From Rana temporaria (taxonomy: Eukaryota; Chordata; Amphibia; Anura; Ranidae): DNA of 64,000 nucleotides. Position 1 is the first letter of the stretch. Each line of letters begins with the position of its first letter. The DNA lies in contig NC_053489.1 in the NCBI RefSeq assembly GCF_905171775.1, positions 144,376,142 through 144,440,141 on the forward strand, read 5' to 3'. The notes below the pieces were generated by a model. That model did no database searches. It was given only the letters and a program-made list of their open reading frames with translations, and was not told the DNA's origin. Below, one piece after another: positions 58,531 through 64,000 of this stretch. A program made the position numbers and the translations under genes.

Positions 58531-59085
58531 TAAAATCGCTCCTGTTATTCATTATATCATCTTTTTAATTATATCTGAGTTGCTCTTTAAATAGGACTGA
58601 TAGCGTTTTAAAACACTTACTATCTGCAAGTGCACACCTGCAGTTTTCATTTTCCTTCCTTCATTTAGTAGCTCTCCAGGGCACTCTGTGGCTATCCCTC
58701 TGCAGTGCGTCCCAGGCAATTCACTGTGACAGTCTGGGCACAGGGCATTTACATATTAATTAATATATTGGCGTTACGCAACGTCTATGATAAATCAAAC
58801 AGAAATACTGCATTATGGTGGCGACTTGTTTTTAACTATACATGCAATTTAAACAATAAATAATATCCGGCAAGCATTAAGGTAATTTGATTTGGTTGCC
58901 AAGGGACATGTGTCCTGTATCATAGTCCAAAGTGGTGTCATAAAACACTCCTTGAATAAAATCATTGTATGCTAATATTTCCTATACAATGATTGTTCTT
59001 TTAGCCTCCCTGCAGCCTGGTTCTGTACTGTTTGTAAAAGACTCCAACTATGAAGTTTCTATACAGAACTGGAGGCTTATGCCCC
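58531..59085. other. No recognised feature
   Basis: Unassigned AT-rich DNA. Confidence 0.45.
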
Positions 59086-59089
59086 GTAC

Positions 59090-59895
59090 ACACGACAGGT
59101 TTTCCCGACGAGAAAACTGCCATTTTTTTAGATTGGTCGGGTAAACCGGTCCATAGCAGTTTTCTCGACGAGAAAACTGCGCGCAAAAAAAATTGAACCT
59201 GCTCTATTTTTTCCCCATCGTGTTTCCCGTCAGTCTTTTTTCTTTTTGTGAATACCGCTCGTGTGTATGCCTTTCCAAGGGGGAAAAAAAACGCGCATGC
59301 TCAGAATCAGTATGAGCGCTCGTTCTGGTAAAATTGCGTTCGTAATGGAGATATCACATTCGTCACGCTGTAACAGACTGAAAAGCACGAAGACTGAAAA
59401 GTGCAAATCGTCTGTCACCAAACTTTTACTAACACGAGGATCAGCAAAAGCAGCCCAATGGGTGGCACCTTCTAAATGGAAGGTCCCCTTTATAGTGCCG
59501 TCGTACGTGTTGGACGTCACAACGCTTTGGTCGAGCGCAAATTCCAACTCACCAAAATCTCCAACTACGTCACTTCAGTTGACTCTCCAGCATCAATAAT
59601 TGAAGATTTGGACAAGTTGGCTATTTTCCCAGAACACCGGTTAAGAAGGAAAAAAGTTGTCGCTGTCTTGGATGCGGCTGTGTTGTTGGTTAGTATCAGA
59701 CAGACTAATAATTTCCACACATTATATGATGTACCATACTGTATATGCTGCCGTTGTCAAAACAGCCAGTTCATCCAAATCTCCAATTATTGGTGCTGCA
59801 GAGTTACAGGAAGTGACGTGGGTGGAGATTTCGGCGATCTGGAGTTTACGGCAGAACAACGGTATTTGTGGGCCATGTAATGCTGTACTCAAATA
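59090..59895 (+). mobile_element. Harbinger-related element, one end intact
   Basis: TTA then TGCCCCGTACACACGACAGG, with GACGAGAAAACTGC and its complement. Further in are CGCTCGTGTGTATGCC, GTGCCGTCGTACGTGTTGG and AAATCTCCAAC / AAATCTCCAATTATTGG repeats. Two overlapping frames, 59261-59599 and 59476-59880 (112 and 134 codons), match no transposase motif I know. No closing GTACACAC end is found. Confidence 0.6.
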
Positions 59896-60080
59896 AAATG
59901 TACAGCATTACATTTGTTGTTGTTTTTTTATAAATATTTTTTGCTGTTTTTACATTTTTTTTTTTTACATTTTTTTTTTTTACATTGAAGTTCGCTATTT
60001 GCTGATTTTGTGATTATGCATTCAGTATTGCAGTAAAAAAAATGAATTTTAAAGGAATAGTGCACCTATTTTTAATTTAA

Positions 60081-60531
60081 AATGATTGTAAAGTCTTGTT
60101 TTTTTTTTCTATAAAAATAACAAACCTGTTATACGTACCTGCTCTGTTGCAGTGGATTTGCACAGAGCAGCCCAGACCCTCCTCTTCTTGGGTCCCTCTT
60201 CTGTGCTCCTGGCTCCTCCCTCTTGTCAAGTGCCCCCACAGTAAGCAGCTTGCTATGGGGGCTCCCGAGCCGAGTCACAGCTCCCTGTGTCCATTCAGAC
60301 ACGTAGCTTCGGCTTCGCCCCCTCTCTCCTGATTGACTGACTGACTTTGATTGACAGTAGCGGGAGCCAATGGTGCCGCTGCTGTGTTTTAGACGGCCAA
60401 GACACTCGTTAACATCGCTGGATGGAGATGGGGCTCAGGTATGTATTAGGGGGGCTGCTGCGCGCAGAAGGTTTTTATCTTAATGCATAGGTAGATAAAA
60501 AAAAACTGACTTTACAACCCTTTAAGGACAC
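60081..60531. mobile_element. TTAA-flanked element, ATTGTAAAG type
   Basis: TTAA 60077-60080 and 60532-60535. Starts AATGATTGTAAAGTC, ends GACTTTACAACCCT. Interior AACAAACCTGTTATACGTACC and GCGGGAGCCAATGG as in 38956-39345. Confidence 0.85.
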
Positions 60532-60535
60532 GCTC

Positions 60536-61077
60536 CTGCCTGCTTGAGCTAATTTGTGTAGGTAACAAATGTGTACCGTGCTGAATAAGGTGAGTTGTAA
60601 TTCATCTGGTGCCCTAGGGGCGCGTAGGGTGAAGCCAGCTGTGACCTCACTATGTTGTTACCAGAAGGGATCGGGAAGCCATTTTATTGTATCCGTCTGA
60701 GTTTAAGATTGAGAAAAGAGCTTTTTTATTGGATGACATGTGAGTTTAATGGTTTTATCTTAATAAAGCAACGTTTCATTCGGAGCTTATTATGAGTTTT
60801 TTTTTGCTTTATCCCTTACATATTGTCACGTGGAAGAACCTTGCAAGTGAGGGTATACTAAATCCACCAGTGATGAACTGATATCCATTTAGGAGACAGA
60901 TGATATCTTAATACCTGAAGCTTTAATTGACCTATCTGTAACGGATGGTCAATTTCTTCTGGTAAGCCTTGCATGTTGTCACAGGGTGGAGGTTTGGATT
61001 ATAATTTACCTTATGCAGTGATTTATGCCACACTCCTAATTCACTATTGATTACTTTTGGATATGATTCCTTGGATA
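60536..61077. other. No recognised feature
   Basis: Unassigned; no repeat ends or gene. Confidence 0.45.
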
Positions 61078-61079
61078 TA

Positions 61080-62652
61080 CAGGTGGTTCTCAAAAAATTA
61101 GCATATTGTGATAAAGTTCATTATTTTCTGTAATGTACTGATAAACATTAGACTTTCATATATTTTAGATTCATTACACACAACTGAAGTAGTTCAAGCC
61201 TTTTTATTGTTTTAATATTGATGATTTTGGCATACAGCTCATGAAAACCCAACATTCCTATCTCAAAAAATTAGCATATCATGAAAAGGTTCTCTAAACG
61301 AGCTCTTAACCTAATCATCTGAATCAACTAATTAACTCTAAACACCTGCAAAAGATATCTGAGGCTTTAAAAAACTCCCAGCCTGGTTCATTACTCCAAA
61401 CCGCAATCATGGGTAAGACTGCCGACCTGACTGCTGTCCAGAAGGCCATCATTGACACCCTCAAGCAAGAGGGTAAGACACAGAAAGACATTTCTGAACG
61501 AATAGGCTGTTCCCAAAGTGCTGTATGAAGGCACCTCAGTGGGAAGTCTGTGGGAAGGAAAAAGTGTGGCAGAAAACGCTGCACAACGAGAAGAGGTGAC
61601 CGGACCCTGAGGAAGATTGTGGAGAAGGACCGATTCCAGACCTTGGGGGACCTGCGGAAGCAGTGGACTGAGTCTGGAGTAGAAACATCCAGAGCCACGT
61701 GTACAGGCATGTGCAGGAAATGGGCTACAAGTGCCGCATTCCCCAGGTCAAGCCACTTTTGAACCAGAAACAGCGGCAGAAGCGCCTGACCTGGGCTACA
61801 GAGAAGCAATACTGGACTGTTGCTCAATGGTCCAAAGTACTTTTTTCGGATGAAAGCAAATTTTGCATGTCATTCGGTAATCAAGGTGCCAGAGTCTGGA
61901 GGAAGACTGGGAAGTACCCACAGTCAGTGATGGTCTGGGGTGCCATGTCAGCTGCTGGTGTTGGTCCACTGTGTTTTATCAAGGGCAGGGTGAATGCAGC
62001 TAGCTATCAGGAGATTTTGGAGCACTTCATGCTTCCATCTGCTGAAAAGCTTTATGGAGATGAAGATTTCATTTTTCAGCACGACCTGGCACCTGCTCAC
62101 AGTGCCAAAACCACTGGTAAATGGTTTACTGACCATGGTATTACTGTGCTCAATTGGCCTGCCAACTCTCCTGACCTAAACCCCATAGAGAATCTGTGGG
62201 ATATTGGGAAGAGAAAGTTGAGAGACGCAAGACCCAACACTCTGGATGAGCTTAAGGCCGCTACCGAAGCATCCTGGGCCTCCATAACACCTCAGCAGTG
62301 CCACAGGCTGATTGCCTCCATGCCACGCGGCATTGAAGCAGTCATTTCTGCAAAAGGATTCCCGACCAAGTATTGAGTGCATAACTGAACATAATTATTT
62401 GAAGGTTGACATTTTTTTTATTAAAAACACTTTTCTTTTATTGGTCGGGTGAAATATGCAAATTTTTTGAGATAGGAATTTTGGGTTTTCATGAGCTGTA
62501 TGCCAAAATCATCAATAATAAAACAATAAAAAGGCTTGAATACTTCAGTTGTGTGTAATGAATCTAAAATATATGAAAGTCTAATGTTTATCAGTACATT
62601 ACAGAAAATAATGAACTTTATCACAATATGCTAATTTTTTGAGAACCACCTG
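61080..62652 (+). mobile_element. Tc1/mariner element F, nearly intact
   Basis: TA flanks (61078-61079 and 62653-62654). Inverted repeats of about 195 bp begin CAGGTGGTTCTCAAAAAATT and include a second AAAAAATTAGCATAT block at about 61265-61280. 1573 bp. The copies of the ends are nearly identical, so this is the youngest Tc1 here. Confidence 0.95.
61409..62376 (+). pseudogene. Tc1 transposase, two lesions, DD34E triad present
   Basis: The ATG at 61409 opens MGKTADLTAVQKAIIDTLKQ, a paired-type helix-turn-helix region with KTQKDISERIGCS. Codon TGA at 61526-61528 breaks it, and a 1-base loss near 61690 shifts the frame. The 225-codon frame from 61699 holds the catalytic domain: VLFSDESKF (Asp 51), IFQHDLAPAHS (Asp 129) and NPIENLW (Glu 164), 34 residues between the last two. 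It ends at 62376. Total length matches a Tc1 transposase of about 322 residues. Inactive as it stands, but only lightly damaged. Confidence 0.93.
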
Positions 62653-62658
62653 TATATA

Positions 62659-63563
62659 CAGTACAGACCAAAAGTTTGGACACACCTTCTCATTCAAAGA
62701 GTTTTCTTTATTTTCATGACTATGAAAATTGTAGATTCACACTGAAGGCATCAAAACTATGAATTAACACGCGTGGAATTATACATAACCAAAAAGTGTG
62801 AAACAACTGAAAATATATTTCATATTCTAGGTTCTTCAAAGTAGCCACCTTTTGCTTTGATTACTGCTTGGCACACTCTTGGCATTCTCTTGATGAGCTT
62901 CAAGAGGTAGTCACCTGGCGCAGCACCCCATCACTCTCCTTCTTGGTCAAATAGCCCTTACACAGCCTGGAGGTGTGTTTAGGGTCATTGTCTTGTTGAA
63001 ACCGGATGGATCAGTATGCCTTGAATTTTGAATAAATCCCCAACAGTGTCACCAGCAAAGCACCCCCACGCCATCACACCTCCTCCTCCATGCTTCACGG
63101 TGGGAACCAGGCATGTAGAGTCCATCCGTTCACCTTTTCTGCGTCGCACAAAGACACGGGGGTTGGAACCAAAGATCTCAAGTTTGGACTCATCAGACCA
63201 AAGCACAGATTTCCACTGGTCTAATGTCCATTCCTTGTGTTCTTTAGCCCAAACAAGTCTCTTCTGCTTGTTGCCTTTCTTTAGCAGTGGTTTCCTAGCT
63301 AGATATTCTACCATGAAGGCCTGATTCAGACAGTCTCCTCTTAACAGTTCTAGAGATGTGTCTGCTGCAAAAAGTGGCTACATTGAAGAACATAGAATAT
63401 GAAATATATTTTCAGTTGTTTTACACTTTTTTGTTATGTATAATTCCACATGTGTTAATTCATAGTTTTGATGCCTTCAGTGTGAATCTACAATTTTCAT
63501 AGTCATGAAAATAAAGAAAACTCTTTGAATGAGAAGGTGTGTCCAAACTTTTGGTCTGTACTG
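62659..63563 (-). mobile_element. Tc1 element G, internally deleted
   Basis: TA flanks. Inverted repeats begin CAGTACAGACCAAAAGTTTG and extend about 160 bp (GACACACC, CATTCAAAGAG, GAAGGCATCAAAACTATG). Only 905 bp, so large parts of the transposase are gone. It starts six bases after element F ends. Confidence 0.93.
62850..63320 (-). pseudogene. Tc1 transposase remnant (element G)
   Basis: Minus-strand frame 62985-63314 reads KRLVWAKEHKEWTLDQWKSV, LWSDESKLEIFG (first Asp) and TVKHGGGGVMAWGCFAGD. After a break, LLEAHQENAKSVPSS-like C-terminal text lies at about 62850-62900. The N-terminal DNA-binding region and the segment with the second Asp and the Glu are deleted. Confidence 0.85.
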
Positions 63564-63631
<68 letters not shown>

Positions 63632-63634
63632 TTC
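63564..63634. repeat. (TA)n microsatellite and poly-T
   Basis: TA repeat from about 63567 to 63614 followed by about 20 T. Confidence 0.95.
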
Positions 63635-63666
63635 GTTTTGTATTTTTTATGTTATAAGGATTTAAG

Positions 63667-64000
63667 TGCAGCGCTAGGTAACTAGTGATAAATGAAATAG
63701 TGCAAACATATAAGTGACAGTGCACAATTAAACATACATTAATGGCATTGCCTGCAAAGCAAGACTAGTATGGAAAATAGTGAGACAACGTATACATAAA
63801 CATATTGAGAATCTAAATGTCCAATAAACTGCATCAAGAGACACTTAGATGAGTCCAAAGTGAAAAAAAAAAGAAATTTTTTAAATGTAGAGACTCATTG
63901 GCTCCACCAGTCAACAGGAAGGAGTCATGCAGGAAAAAAAGATCTCCACATAGCATAAAATTCTTGGCTAAAAATGTATTCACCACTTCCACAACCACGT
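63667..64000. mobile_element. Probable start of another fold-back element
   Basis: AAGTGCAGCGCTAGGTAACT resembles the arm start of the first fold-back (AAGTGCAGCGCTAAATATT). Nearby GTGATAAATGAAATAGTGC and a TGAGTCCAAAGTGAAAAAAA block parallel that arm. Cut by the window end, so arms cannot be checked. Confidence 0.45.

Noticed and set aside
59261..59880. 112- and 134-codon frames as possible Harbinger proteins
   Set aside because: They overlap in different phases, lack transposase or Myb motifs and lie in a region I recognise as non-coding MITE interior.

Overview
The window reads as vertebrate nuclear DNA from a frog, most likely a ranoid anuran. This rests on repeat families I recognise from memory as abundant in ranid frogs: TTAA-flanked elements ending in CCACTT...AAGTGG, and short elements with GTACACACGA-type ends and 3-bp target duplications. 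It also rests on many Tc1/mariner copies. I recognise no host protein-coding exon, tRNA, rRNA or CRISPR array. Nearly every open frame is a shadow of a repeat. The only true coding relics are transposase or reverse-transcriptase pseudogenes.

Layout. 1-2.6 kb: a 23-bp minisatellite, a chain of nine hairpins ending in a TTAA terminus, then a LINE 3' end split by a Harbinger-like MITE. 2.7-6.5 kb: two TTAA elements; the second is split by a fold-back insertion with two 804-bp arms, near-perfect inverted copies of each other, and a 14-bp target duplication. 7.5-11 kb: a tRNA-derived SINE and two non-autonomous hAT elements with exact 8-bp target duplications. 11.9-18.2 kb: a Harbinger-like MITE, a Tc1 element carrying three further insertions, and an element-in-element pair. 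18.9-26 kb: a TTAA fragment, a GTTCGC-type element carrying TTAGGG-like repeats, minisatellites with a 99-bp higher-order period, and a three-layer nest. 27-34.3 kb: several Tc1 relics with MITEs inside them. 34.9-43.3 kb: more MITE, TTAA and hAT elements, several nested. 43.4-47.3 kb: two Tc1 pseudogenes and a 21-bp minisatellite that stays open in both directions. 48-55 kb: mostly unassigned, with a possible solo LTR. 55-64 kb: a hairpin element, a second fold-back with a 14-bp target duplication, a Tc1 fragment, a nearly intact Tc1 with a DD34E triad, a deleted Tc1, and the start of a probable further fold-back copy.

The most unusual signal is the fold-back family. Two copies have long inverted arms and 14-bp target duplications, and both sit inside TTAA elements. 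Those two copies and two further fragments carry the same small motif: eight bases, a 4-bp stem, GAAA, then usually GTC or GTT. It resembles a hammerhead-ribozyme core. That layout points to Penelope-like or retrozyme-like retroelements, but this is inference and needs structural searching.
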